A stretch of DNA of 64,000 bases from DASQPR01 sp963831705. GTDB taxonomy: Bacteria; Actinomycetota; Actinomycetes; Mycobacteriales; Micromonosporaceae. Both the position numbers and the translations under genes were made by a program. Within the stretch, counting starts at the first letter, position 1. Each line of letters opens with the position of its first letter. The stretch spans positions 744,001 through 808,000 of the forward strand of contig CAWHRE010000010.1 in assembly GCA_963831705.1 (NCBI GenBank). The letters run 5' to 3'. Of this stretch, positions 15,436-23,880 are shown piece by piece. The notes under the pieces are model-generated. The model had not been told where the DNA came from, ran no database searches, and saw only the letters and a program-made list of their open reading frames with translations.

Positions 15436-16068
15436 ATGCCCGCCCACGGCGCCGACATCCAGGACGCGGACGAACTTCACGAAGCGTGGGCCGAGATCGA
15501 GCCTCCGGTCGTCCGGCGTTTGATGATCGCGGCGACCCAGGAGTTCGCGGCCCGCGGTTATCACGCTACGACGACACGCGACATCGCCGGCCGGGCCGGG
15601 CTCTCCCCCGCCGGGGTGTACGTGCACTTCAGGTCGAAGGAAGAGGTGCTCTACCGGATCACGCTGGTCGGGCATCAACAGTCGCTCAAGCACATCACGG
15701 CATCGGTGGCCGGCATCGACGACCCGATCACTCGGCTCCGCGCCATGGTCAGCGACTACAGCGCCTGGCACGCGAGCCACCACATCCCGGCGCGGGTGAT
15801 CCAGTACGAGTTGGGCGCACTCAGCGACGAGCACTTCGCCGAGGTGGCCCAGGTTCGGCGGGGCATCAACGCGGTCGTACGCGAGACTCTGGAGTACGGC
15901 GTCGCACGCGGCGTCTTCGATGTCCCCGACATCGGTGGCGCCGCGCTTGTGTTGCTTTCCCTGGGCATCGACGTGGCCCGCTGGTACCGGCCGGACGGCG
16001 AGCGTACGCCCGCCGCGATCGGCGCCTTACACGCGGACTTGGCCGAGCGCATGTTCCGCCGCCATTAA
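15436..16068 (+). CDS. TetR family regulator of lipid degradation genes
   Basis: 210 residues from the ATG giving MPAHGADIQD; an ATG at 15409 is possible but lies 2 bp from the operator. The HTH is LMIAATQEFAARGYHATTTRDIAGRAG then SPAGVYVHFRSKEEVLYRI, as in KstR2/FadR-type actinobacterial regulators. The C-terminal domain carries LGALSDEHFAEVAQVRRGI. It lies between thiolase and FadE5 genes, both on the opposite strand. Its likely effector is an acyl-CoA, by analogy with this regulator group. Confidence 0.92.
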   Translation: MPAHGADIQDADELHEAWAEIEPPVVRRLMIAATQEFAARGYHATTTRDIAGRAGLSPAGVYVHFRSKEEVLYRITLVGHQQSLKHITASVAGIDDPITRLRAMVSDYSAWHASHHIPARVIQYELGALSDEHFAEVAQVRRGINAVVRETLEYGVARGVFDVPDIGGAALVLLSLGIDVARWYRPDGERTPAAIGALHADLAERMFRRH

Positions 16069-16071
16069 CGG

Positions 16072-17898
16072 CTAGAAGGCCGTGGTGGGGACGGACATCA
16101 GGGTGTTGTCGGTCTGCTCCAGGATCCTGCGGCGTGCGGTCAACTCGGGGAGAACCGTCGTGGCGAAGAAGCGGGCCACCGCGGTCTTGCCGGTGTAGAA
16201 ATCCAGCTCCGTTGATCCCGCGTCCAGAGCGGCCAGCGCCACTGACGACTGCCTGGTGAGCAGCCACGCGATCAGCAGGTCACCGACGCTCATCAGTAGC
16301 CGCGTCGCGTTCTGACCGACCTTGTACACCTCGGTCGGCGTCTCCCGTGCGGCCTGCTGCCACTCGGTCATGGTCGCGACCATCGCCCGTACGTCGGCGA
16401 GCGCCTCAACCAACGCGGTCCTCTCGATCTTGAGCCGGCCCTCGTCCTCGATGCTCGAAAGGAACGCCTCGATCTCGCCGACCACAACGCCCAGTGCCAC
16501 GCCACGATCCCGGGCGATCTTGCGGAAGAAGAAGTCCTGGCCCTGAATGCCGGTCGTACCCTCGTACAGACTGTCGATCTTGACGTCTCGGATGTACTGC
16601 TCCATCGGGTAGTCCTGTAGGAAGCCCGATCCGCCGAGCGTCTGCAGCGACAGCGTGAGCATCTCGTGTGCCCGTTCCGAGCCGACGCCCTTGACGATCG
16701 GAAGCAGCAGATCGTTGACGTTGATCGCGAGCGCATCGTCTTCACCACGGTGCCGGGCAACGGCCGCCCGGTCGATCCAGCCGGCCGCGTACAGGTAGAT
16801 CGACCGCAGCCCCTCCGCGTACGCCTTCTGCAACATGAGCATGCGCCGGACATCCGGGTGCGCGTCGATCGTGACGCGGGGCGACGACTTGTCCGCCGCA
16901 CGAGTCAGATCCGGGCCCTGAACCCGGTTGTGCGCGTACTCGAGTGCACCGAGGTACCCGCTGGACAGCGTTGCGATCGCCTTCACGCCGACCTGCATAC
17001 GAGCCGATTCGATCACCTTGAACATCTGGGCGATCCCGTCGTGCACCTCGCCGAGGAGCACACCGACGGCCGGCACGCCGTGCTGGCCGAAGCTCAACTC
17101 GCACGTCGTCGAGACCTTCAGGCCCATCTTCTTCTCGACGTTCGTCGCGAAGACACCGTTGCGGGCACCCAGTTCGCCGGTCTCGCCGTCGAACCGGAAC
17201 TTGGGCACCAGGAATAGGGACAGGCCCTTCGTACCCGGACCGTGGCCCTCCGGCCGCGCCAGCACGAAGTGCACGATGTTTTCCTCGAGGTCGTGCTCGC
17301 CGGATGTGATGAACCGCTTGACGCCCTCGATGTGCCAGGTGCCGTCGGATTGGCGGATCGCGCGCGTGCGGCCGGCGCCGACGTCCGATCCCGCGTCCGG
17401 CTCGGTCAGCACCATGGTCGCGGCCCAGCCCTTTTCGAGCATGTGATCCGCGATCGAGCGCTGCGCCTCGGTACCGAGGTGGTAGATCAGGCCGGCGAAG
17501 CCGGGACCACCGGCGAACATGAACACCGGCGCCTGCGCACCCTGAATCATCTCGATGATCGACCACCACAGCGCACGCGGTGCGGCCGTGCCACCGGCTT
17601 CCACCGGCAGATCCAGGCGCCAGTACTCCGCCTCCATGTACGCGCGGTAGGAGCGCTTGAACGACTCGGGCATCGCCACCGAGTAGGTCGCCGGGTCGTA
17701 TACAGGCGGGTTGCGGTCGACATCGACGAACGACTCGGCGATCGGGCCGGTAGACAGCCGGGACACCTCGGCCAGCATCTCGCGGACCGTCTCACCGTCG
17801 AGGTCGGCGTACGCGCCACTGGCCAGCGTCGTGTCGAGGCCGAACACCTCGAAAAGGTTGAACGTCAGATCGCGGACATTGCTGCGGTAATGCGACAT
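16072..17898 (-). CDS. fadE5: Acyl-CoA dehydrogenase, FadE5-like
   Basis: 608 residues. The N-terminus MSHYRSNVRDLTFNLFEVFG closely resembles mycobacterial FadE5, as does the length (about 611 there, from memory). FAD-dependent alpha,beta-desaturation of acyl-CoA, first step of beta-oxidation. Visible: MVLTEPDAGSDVGAGRT, KRFITSGEHD, the QTLGGSGFLQDYPMEQYIRD helix and YEGTTGIQGQDFFFRK, plus a C-terminal extension (about 470-600) characteristic of this long subclass. GAGGGAAG precedes the ATG. An 18-bp TetR-type palindrome lies 62 bp upstream. Confidence 0.94.
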   Translation of the reverse strand: MSHYRSNVRDLTFNLFEVFGLDTTLASGAYADLDGETVREMLAEVSRLSTGPIAESFVDVDRNPPVYDPATYSVAMPESFKRSYRAYMEAEYWRLDLPVEAGGTAAPRALWWSIIEMIQGAQAPVFMFAGGPGFAGLIYHLGTEAQRSIADHMLEKGWAATMVLTEPDAGSDVGAGRTRAIRQSDGTWHIEGVKRFITSGEHDLEENIVHFVLARPEGHGPGTKGLSLFLVPKFRFDGETGELGARNGVFATNVEKKMGLKVSTTCELSFGQHGVPAVGVLLGEVHDGIAQMFKVIESARMQVGVKAIATLSSGYLGALEYAHNRVQGPDLTRAADKSSPRVTIDAHPDVRRMLMLQKAYAEGLRSIYLYAAGWIDRAAVARHRGEDDALAINVNDLLLPIVKGVGSERAHEMLTLSLQTLGGSGFLQDYPMEQYIRDVKIDSLYEGTTGIQGQDFFFRKIARDRGVALGVVVGEIEAFLSSIEDEGRLKIERTALVEALADVRAMVATMTEWQQAARETPTEVYKVGQNATRLLMSVGDLLIAWLLTRQSSVALAALDAGSTELDFYTGKTAVARFFATTVLPELTARRRILEQTDNTLMSVPTTAF

Positions 17899-17959
17899 GT
17901 TCTTCCCTCGTTCGAGTTCTCGGCTCCCATAACGGTGACCGACGACGGTCGTCTCGTCA

Positions 17960-17977
17960 ATACCGACCGGTCGGTAT
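17960..17977. promoter_or_regulatory. Perfect 18-bp palindrome upstream of fadE5
   Basis: ATACCGACCGGTCGGTAT, fully self-complementary. This is a classic TetR-type operator sequence; similar TACCGACCG sites are known for TetR regulators of fatty-acid and phenylacetate degradation. It differs from the operator next to the adjacent tetR gene, so a distant regulator probably binds here. Confidence 0.7.
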
Positions 17978-17993
17978 GTGACCGACAAAACGG

Positions 17994-18028
17994 CGGCGCC
18001 GCCGGGAGAAGGACTCCCGGCGGCGCCG
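17994..18028 (-). terminator. Terminator of the GH87-like gene
   Basis: 15-bp GC-rich stem (17994-18008 with 18014-18028) with 5-nt loop. On the minus strand it starts 13 bp after the hydrolase stop and is followed by CCGTTTTG, a short T tract. Confidence 0.75.
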
Positions 18029-18041
18029 TTTCAGAAGGTCG

Positions 18042-20090
18042 TTACGGGTTCACAGTGATCGTGAACGTCGCGGACGACGGGTTGTAGATATCGATGTAGT
18101 TGCCGCTCTCGTGCAACGTGTTGAACGTTACCGAGCCGACCGCCGGACCTTGACCGGCCTCCGGCAACGGGTTGCCGTAGATGCCGTATCCGGACTTCGC
18201 GTTGTACGCGTCACCACTCTGCACGGCACCGGTGATCGTGGTGTTCGTGAAGATCGTGTCGGTGAACGGGAACAGCGCGGTGCTACCGGAGTAGTCCGTT
18301 TGGAACATGATGCCGCTGTACGTCGGGTCGGTGATCGTTCCGTTGTTGACGCGGATGCCCTGGAAGATGTTCGTCGCACTGAACATCCAGATGGCACCGA
18401 ACACCTGGCCGTTCCAGAAGTGACCACCGTCTCGCACCAGCGAGTAGTTGGAGAAGGTCGTCACCGGTAGGCCGAAGCCCTGGAACGCGAAGCCGAAGTT
18501 CAGCGAGCTGATGGTCAGACCCGAGTAGGTCAACGTATCGGCGACCACGAAGTTCTTGATCGTGTTGTTGTCGCCACCGTAGATCGCAATACCGGCCGCA
18601 CGCCACGGGAACAGCGCCGTGACGTTCTGGATGGTGTTGTTCTCGTTGTTGCCGGCCTCTTGGTCGTTCGCGGCGAACAGCGCGAAGCTGTCGTCACCGG
18701 TCGCCCGGGCCTCGTCGTTGCTGATGAGGTTGCCGGTGCTGTGGTTGGAGAGGTTGATGCCGTCCGCGTAGGTGTCACGGATACGCATGTTGGTGAACGT
18801 GGAGTTGGTCACGCCCGCCGCTCCCCACACGCCGACCACGGTGTGCTCGATCCACACGTTGTCGATCGTGATGTTCGACTGGTCACGCAGGTCCCAGGTG
18901 TGTCCCGGGCCGTCGATACGCTGGTCGAAGTTGCCGAACCAGGCGAATCCACGGAACGTCGATCCGCTGGCACCGCTCTGCAGCGACCAGCCCGCGTCCG
19001 TGTCCTCCATGGACGCCGGTACGACGAACTGCGTGAACCAAGGTCCGGCACCAACCACGGCGACGGCCTTCTGGTAGATGGTGAACTTCTGCGAGACCGA
19101 GTACTGGCCGGCCGGCAGGTACACGCCGGTCAGGGTGCCCGTCGTGTCCATCCGGACCTTGTCCAGAGCCGCCTGAACGGAGGCCTGGTCGAAGCCGGTC
19201 GGAACCGTGTAGTGCACCGGGTCCGGGTTCGCGACCGGGGTCGCGAGCTCGAGCTGCATGAAGTCGATCGAGTAGTAGGGCGCCGAGTTTGCGGCGTCCT
19301 TCTGCAGCTTGATCGTGCTTCCGGCGGCGTACGTGGCCGGCAGAACGAAGCTGGCCTCGTCGTAGATGTGCCGCGGGCTGCCGGCGCTGGGCGAGTTGCC
19401 CGGGCCGGTCTCCGCACCGTAGAGCCACGCGAAGTGCGACGTGAGGCTCAGCGGCTGCACCAGGTTGCCGTTGATGTAGAGGTCGAGCGTGCCGGTCGTA
19501 CCGCCACCGCCGGACGAGTCCGGCATCGCGAAGCGGACCACGAACGTGTTGGTCGACTCGCGAGAGACCCACGAGACGCTCTGACCCGTCGCGGTCAGGT
19601 CGACGGCCTGACGGCCGCTGGCCTCACCGGCAAGGTCACCGATCGTACGGTTCGGGGCGAGCACCGTGGCGCCACCGCCGACCGTACCGGCTTCCGCCTC
19701 GTAGTTGTCGTACGGCATGTTGGCGCCGAGACCGACGAACAGCGAGGTGGTGCTGGTGTTGTTGGCCTGCTTGACGGTCTGCTCGGCACTGTCGACGGCG
19801 ACCACCGTCTTGACCGAGTAGTTGCCGTTGACCGCGGTCCACGAGCCAACGCTGACGTTCTGCGTCGCGCCCGCCGCCAGTGCGCCGGTGTACGAGCCGG
19901 TCAGCGTCGCCACCGTCGCGTTGCTGGAGTTGATGACGGTGACCGTGACACCGTGCGCACCGGAGCTGGTGGCCACGTTGCCCTGGTTCTTCAACTGCAC
20001 GGTGAACGCGACGTTGTTGCCCGCGGACGGGTTCGTCGGGGTCCACGACGTGTTGCCGATGAGGTCAGCGCTCTGGATCGGCGCGACCAC
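18042..20090 (-). CDS. C-terminal open frame: CARDB, CBM6-like and GH87-like catalytic domain
   Basis: 682 codons from the first ATG in this frame; probably not a natural start. Residues 1-118 are a CARDB repeat (TSWTPTNPSAGNNVAF, VVAVDSAEQTVKQANN). Residues 128-283 are a CBM6/CBM35-like sugar-binding domain (YEAEAGTVGGGA, SWVSRESTNTFVVRF). Residues 290-682 form a pectate-lyase-like beta-helix. YADGINL followed by TGDDSFA places Asp443, Asp466 and Asp467 with spacings of 23 and 24, which match the catalytic Asp spacing I recall for GH87 alpha-1,3-glucanase (D1045, D1068, D1069 of the Paenibacillus enzyme). Fungal cell-wall glucan or dental-type glucan are the expected substrates. Confidence 0.78.
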   Translation of the reverse strand: MVAPIQSADLIGNTSWTPTNPSAGNNVAFTVQLKNQGNVATSSGAHGVTVTVINSSNATVATLTGSYTGALAAGATQNVSVGSWTAVNGNYSVKTVVAVDSAEQTVKQANNTSTTSLFVGLGANMPYDNYEAEAGTVGGGATVLAPNRTIGDLAGEASGRQAVDLTATGQSVSWVSRESTNTFVVRFAMPDSSGGGGTTGTLDLYINGNLVQPLSLTSHFAWLYGAETGPGNSPSAGSPRHIYDEASFVLPATYAAGSTIKLQKDAANSAPYYSIDFMQLELATPVANPDPVHYTVPTGFDQASVQAALDKVRMDTTGTLTGVYLPAGQYSVSQKFTIYQKAVAVVGAGPWFTQFVVPASMEDTDAGWSLQSGASGSTFRGFAWFGNFDQRIDGPGHTWDLRDQSNITIDNVWIEHTVVGVWGAAGVTNSTFTNMRIRDTYADGINLSNHSTGNLISNDEARATGDDSFALFAANDQEAGNNENNTIQNVTALFPWRAAGIAIYGGDNNTIKNFVVADTLTYSGLTISSLNFGFAFQGFGLPVTTFSNYSLVRDGGHFWNGQVFGAIWMFSATNIFQGIRVNNGTITDPTYSGIMFQTDYSGSTALFPFTDTIFTNTTITGAVQSGDAYNAKSGYGIYGNPLPEAGQGPAVGSVTFNTLHESGNYIDIYNPSSATFTITVNP

Positions 20091-20528
20091 GAGCGACGTC
20101 GAGTTCGTGAAGTTGTTGTTGCCCTCATTCAGTTCGACGATGGTGTTCGCCTCGTCGACCTTGGCGGTCAGCGAGTAGGTACCCGCAGATCTGCGTACCG
20201 ATGCTGGCGGAGACCGTCGTCTGCGCGCCGGCGGCGAGCGTCGGAACGGTCGCGGTGCCGACCTTCGTCGTACCGAGGTAGAAGTTGACGTTCGACGCGG
20301 CCGATGCGGCCGTACCGATGTTCTTCACCACGGCCGAGGTCGTGATCGCGTCGGTCTCGATCGGGCTGGTCGGGGTCCACGACGTACCCGTGATCGTGAG
20401 ATCGGGGTTCGGCGCCGGGCGTTCCGAAGACCTGGAACTCGGCCACCTGGCCGCCCGGGGCACCGCTGTTGCTGGTGATGGACAGCTTGATGTTCTGGTA
20501 GTTGCCGCTGACCGGGATGGTCACCGAG

Positions 20529-22334
20529 TTACCGGTGGACGGGTTGAAGGAGTATGACGTCGCCGACGACAGCGTGACGAAGTTGCCACCACTCTGGTCC
20601 TGGCCGAGCACGGCGATCGTCTGGGTGCGGGCACCCCACGACGCGTCCGGGTTCAGCTTGACGACGACCGAGCTCAGCTGGGCGTTGCCGAGCAGGCTGA
20701 CGGTCACCTGCGCTCGGGTAGGTCGAGCCCTCGAAGTAGGTGGTCAGGTCGTTGTCCGTGGCGTTCGTCGGCACGTAGATGTACGTGTTGGCGGTACCCG
20801 TGGTCGGACGACCCGCGGCGAGGTTCGTGCCGCCGGTGCCGCCGCCGGTGCCGGTACGCGTGACCGTGTTGCTGGCCTGCGACTGGTTGCCCGCGGCGTC
20901 CTTCGCGACCACGTAGTACATGACCGTGGCCGTGTCCGGCTGCGACTCCGAGTAGGTCAGAGTGGTGCCACTGACCGTCGCGTCCAGGGCGCCGTTGCGG
21001 TACACGACGTAGTTGACGACGCCGACGTTGTCGGTCGACGCACTCCAGTTGAGCTGAACCGTGCCAGACACCGGGGTGGTTACCGTCAGGTTCGACGGAG
21101 CCGTCGGCGCGGTCTGGTCACCGGTCTGGCCGGTGCGGGTGACGCTGTTCGAGTTCGCCGAGGCGTTGCCGGCCGCGTCGTGCGCACGTACGAAGTACGT
21201 CGCGGTCAGCGTGTCCGGCTCGTTGTCCGTGTAGGTCAGCGCCGTCGACGGAACGCTGGTGAGCAGCGTGTTGTTGAGGTAGATGTCGTAGCCGGTGACG
21301 CCGACGTTGTCGGTCGACGCGGACCAGGTCAACTTGATCTGGCCGGACTGCGGCAACGTGTACGCGAGGTTGGACGGCGCCGTCGGAGCCGTGGTGTCGC
21401 CCGTGGTCGGGCCGTACACCTCGAACTCGGAAAGCTGACCGTTGCCCTGCACCGAGTTCGCCGTGAAGTTGGCCCGTACGTAGCGGGTCGTCGTCGCGTT
21501 GAACGTGATCGTCACGATGTTGCTGGACCCGTCGAACGAGTAGGTCGCCGATGCCACCAGCGTCGTGAAGTTCGAGTTGTCGGTGCTACCGAGGATCGAC
21601 AGCGTCTGGGTACGAGGGCCCCAGCTACCGGTCGGAAGCTTCAGAACGACCTTGTTGATGCTGACGCTCGAGCCGAGGTCTACCTGGACCCACTGCGGCA
21701 ACGCGCCGCCGGACTCCCAGTAGCTCTGCTGGTTGCCGTCGGTGACCGCACCCGACGCGTACGTCTGGGTGTGGCTGCTCTCCGACGTCGGCCGGTTCAG
21801 CGCCAGGTTCGACGACGTGGTGGTCGGGCCGTAGATCTGGAACTCGGAGATCTGACCGGCCGGCCAGCCCGAGTTGGCGGTGATGTTGAGCCGCACGTAC
21901 CGGGTGCTGGTCTGGCCGAAGTTGATGGTGACGGTGTTCGCCGAACCATCGAACGTGTACGTCGCCGACGCCACGATCGTGCTGAACGTCGAGTTGTCCG
22001 TGCTGCCCTGAACCGAGAGCGTCTGGGTACGCGTACCCCAGCCGGACGGAACCTGCAGCACCACCTGGTTGATGGCGGTCGAGCTGCCCAGGTCGGCCTC
22101 AAGCCACTGCGGGAACGCGTTGTTTGTGCTCTCCCAGTAGGTGGCCTGGTTGCCGTCGTTCGCATTGCTCGCGACGTAGGTCTGGGACACGCCGCTGGAA
22201 CTCATCGCCTTGCCGAGGGCAAGGTTCGTTCCGGCGGCATTCGCTGCCGGTGCCAGCGCGAATACCGGCAATGCCGATATCACGAGGCCGGCGAGCGTCG
22301 CGGCTAATAGCCGCACCGTGCGCTTCCTTCTCAT
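20529..22334 (-). CDS. N-terminal open frame: signal peptide, discoidin and FN3 domains
   Basis: The frame is open for 601 codons, of which about 540 are genuine. A Sec signal peptide (MRRKRTVRLL, hydrophobic core, ANA cleavage after residue 33) is followed by discoidin domain 1 (about 36-171), discoidin domain 2 (about 174-310), fibronectin III domains (about 318-405 and 408-500) and the first 35 residues of a third discoidin-like domain. The discoidin modules share SGWGTRTQTLSVQGSTDNS-type repeats. After Pro540 an extra base throws the reading into nonsense. The discoidin fragment continues in another frame at 20168-20707, and CARDB 1 in a third at 20125-20463. Confidence 0.8.
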   Translation of the reverse strand: MRRKRTVRLLAATLAGLVISALPVFALAPAANAAGTNLALGKAMSSSGVSQTYVASNANDGNQATYWESTNNAFPQWLEADLGSSTAINQVVLQVPSGWGTRTQTLSVQGSTDNSTFSTIVASATYTFDGSANTVTINFGQTSTRYVRLNITANSGWPAGQISEFQIYGPTTTSSNLALNRPTSESSHTQTYASGAVTDGNQQSYWESGGALPQWVQVDLGSSVSINKVVLKLPTGSWGPRTQTLSILGSTDNSNFTTLVASATYSFDGSSNIVTITFNATTTRYVRANFTANSVQGNGQLSEFEVYGPTTGDTTAPTAPSNLAYTLPQSGQIKLTWSASTDNVGVTGYDIYLNNTLLTSVPSTALTYTDNEPDTLTATYFVRAHDAAGNASANSNSVTRTGQTGDQTAPTAPSNLTVTTPVSGTVQLNWSASTDNVGVVNYVVYRNGALDATVSGTTLTYSESQPDTATVMYYVVAKDAAGNQSQASNTVTRTGTGGGTGGTNLAAGRPTTGTANTYIYVPTNATDNDLTTYFEGSTYPSAGDRQPARQRPAELGRRQAEPGRVVGCPHPDDRRARPGPEWWQLRHAVVGDVILLQPVHR

Positions 22335-22635
22335 TGGTTTCCTCGATCTGCGTAGATAGCGGGGGTGCGTAACGCATGGGGGAATCGGGGTAATGCATCA
22401 CTTGTCCGATGTGGACGGATGCGCGCCGACGGAAGGCTTCCCGGGATGGAGGCATCACGCAGGTTCCACCGAGCGCGACAGGCTCGATGAGCTGCGGGCG
22501 GCGACCGTCCGCGCGTTGCCGAAATCGACACCACGTGTTCTCTCCGACGTGAGGAGAGTGGAACGGAAGCACGGACACCGAGCGGTGCGTCCCTGCACTA
22601 CTTGCACACTGCAGATGCGAAACAGAACTGAATCG

Positions 22636-22650
22636 TGCAACGAACTTGCA
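22636..22650. promoter_or_regulatory. TGCAA-N5-TTGCA palindrome, copy 1
   Basis: TGCAACGAACTTGCA, preceded by CG. Same sequence as the copy at 22871 except for two spacer bases. Lies 302 bp upstream of the hydrolase start. Confidence 0.5.
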
Positions 22651-22870
22651 TAGCCTTGTGGCGAAGATTACAAGCGTGCTACTGCCGAGTCAACGTTTTG
22701 AAAACCCTTGCCGCCAAACGACACCCGTAGATTTCCGGCCCGGTCAACAACGCCGCAGCAAGGCGCCTCGAAGCGCCAATCTGGACGGTCCAAACTACGT
22801 TTCGTGACGATGACATCGGTGCTCCGCGATGGCGCATAATGCCCCGCTTGCCGCCCGATCGCGTCCATTC

Positions 22871-22885
22871 GTGCAAGAAACTTGC
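22871..22885. promoter_or_regulatory. TGCAA-N5-TTGCA palindrome, copy 2
   Basis: TGCAAGAAACTTGCA, again preceded by CG; 235 bp from copy 1. Two near-identical palindromes in one intergenic region point to a dedicated regulator, possibly of the LacI class that often controls polysaccharide hydrolases. Confidence 0.5.
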
Positions 22886-23005
22886 AGAGCCGAGCGATGC
22901 GGTCGCCGGATCGAGGGAATGCCGGCCGGGCAGTCGCTGGTTGGACATTTTTGTGACGTGGGATACGCCAAAGCTGCTTGACTGGCGGGTCGGTGGTGGT
23001 AGCGT

Positions 23006-23020
23006 ACGAAACGGTTTCGT
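23006..23020. promoter_or_regulatory. TetR autoregulatory operator
   Basis: ACGAAAC-G-GTTTCGT, a perfect 7-bp inverted repeat around one base, 28 bp before the GGAGG of the tetR gene at 23059. Sites of this ACGAAAC type are common for TetR repressors of drug exporters. Confidence 0.65.
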
Positions 23021-23058
23021 TCCGATATTCGTACGCACGTTGAACCGCGGAGGTGAAC

Positions 23059-23676
23059 ATGACTGACCAGTTGAGCACCGGTAAGACGCCAGCCTGCGAG
23101 GCATGGTCGCCTCGTTCGGTCCGCCTCGGTGGCGATCGCGAGACGGAGATCCTCCGGGCGGCGTACGAGTTGTTGGGCGAGGTCGGTTACGAAGGCCTGC
23201 GCCTGGACGCGGTGGCCGCTCGCGCCAAGGCCAGCAAGGCGACGCTCTACCGGCACTGGCCGGGAAAGGCACAGCTGGTCGCGGACGCCGTTCGCGTGTG
23301 CAAAGTTTCCGGACACGACGCGCCGGACACCGGGAGTCTGCGCGGTGACCTCGTCGCATTCCTGGAATTGATGGCTGCATCGATCATGGGCGAGGACGGT
23401 CATCTGTTCGCCGGCCTGATCATGGCGATGCTCAACGATCCGGACTTCGCGGTCGAAATGCGGGCGCTGCAGGCATCGAAGCGCAGCACCGCCGTCGCGA
23501 TCCACGGCCGCGCGGTCAGTCGCGGGGAAATCTCATCGAGCACCGACCCGTATCTCATCGACGAGATCGCGCCGGCGCAGATGTTCATGCAGTTCATTGC
23601 CCGGGGCGAGCCGCTCGATGGGCCCTTCATCAAGCACCTGGTCGACGACATTCTGATGCCCTTGCTCACGCGATAG
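23059..23676 (+). CDS. TetR family regulator
   Basis: 205 residues. HTH at about 28-75: ETEILRAAYELLGEVGYEGLRLDAVAARAK then ASKATLYRHWPGKAQLV. The C-terminal domain fits TetR_C_11-type regulators of multidrug exporters. GGAGG lies 5 nt before the ATG, which fixes this start over the in-frame GTG at 23053. It is followed 204 bp later by a DHA2 exporter in the same direction, and an ACGAAAC palindrome lies upstream. It most likely represses itself and the exporter until a toxic ligand binds. Confidence 0.93.
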   Translation: MTDQLSTGKTPACEAWSPRSVRLGGDRETEILRAAYELLGEVGYEGLRLDAVAARAKASKATLYRHWPGKAQLVADAVRVCKVSGHDAPDTGSLRGDLVAFLELMAASIMGEDGHLFAGLIMAMLNDPDFAVEMRALQASKRSTAVAIHGRAVSRGEISSSTDPYLIDEIAPAQMFMQFIARGEPLDGPFIKHLVDDILMPLLTR

Positions 23677-23880
23677 ATCCGCGGGGGCGGCACCGCCGGA
23701 ACGAAACCACTCGCACGACCGCGGTGTACGTCGGAAAAGAACTGATAACCACGGGGACATAACGGACTCTTAGCATTTGACATTGGGTCCACCTGGCCGC
23801 TTTCTGCGTGGCCGCCAACAATCGTGAACTGCCCACCGGCGCAACTCAGGGCCGCGCTGTGTTCTTGAAGGGAACAAATC

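Larger units (their letters stand above)
18042..22334 (-). pseudogene. Secreted multidomain glycan hydrolase (GH87-like), three frameshifts
   Basis: If three single extra bases are removed, the region encodes one 1429-residue protein: signal peptide, two discoidin (F5/8 type C) domains, two fibronectin III domains, a third discoidin-like domain, two CARDB domains, a CBM6-like domain, and a parallel-beta-helix catalytic domain. The extra bases are at 20714 (T), within the GGG run 20417-20419, and at 20190 (T). Removing each restores an uninterrupted domain: STYP-AQVTV, FGTP-APNPD and TQ-SAG-TYSL respectively. All three are +1 and add up to a full codon, so the frame at the end equals that at the start. 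Either the gene is decayed in this strain or the sequence has local errors. The start has GAGGAAA at good spacing. Confidence 0.8.
22335..23058. other. Non-coding region between GH87-like gene and tetR
   Basis: 724 bp without a convincing gene; the short frames on both strands have no family features. It holds the divergent promoters for the hydrolase and the tetR gene, two copies of a TGCAA-N5-TTGCA palindrome (22636, 22871), GTTTTGAAAAC at 22695-22705, and the ACGAAAC palindrome next to tetR. Confidence 0.6.

Noticed and set aside
18660..20288. 542-codon plus-strand frame
   Set aside because: Antisense of the hydrolase gene; composition is Arg/Val/Gly-rich with no domain features.
20190..20714. 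Programmed ribosomal frameshifting in the hydrolase gene
   Set aside because: Three sites without slippery heptamers, and extra bases inside domains, fit insertions better than recoding.
22393..22653. 86-codon plus-strand ORF in the hydrolase leader
   Set aside because: No ribosome binding site, contains a regulatory palindrome, and has no recognisable features.
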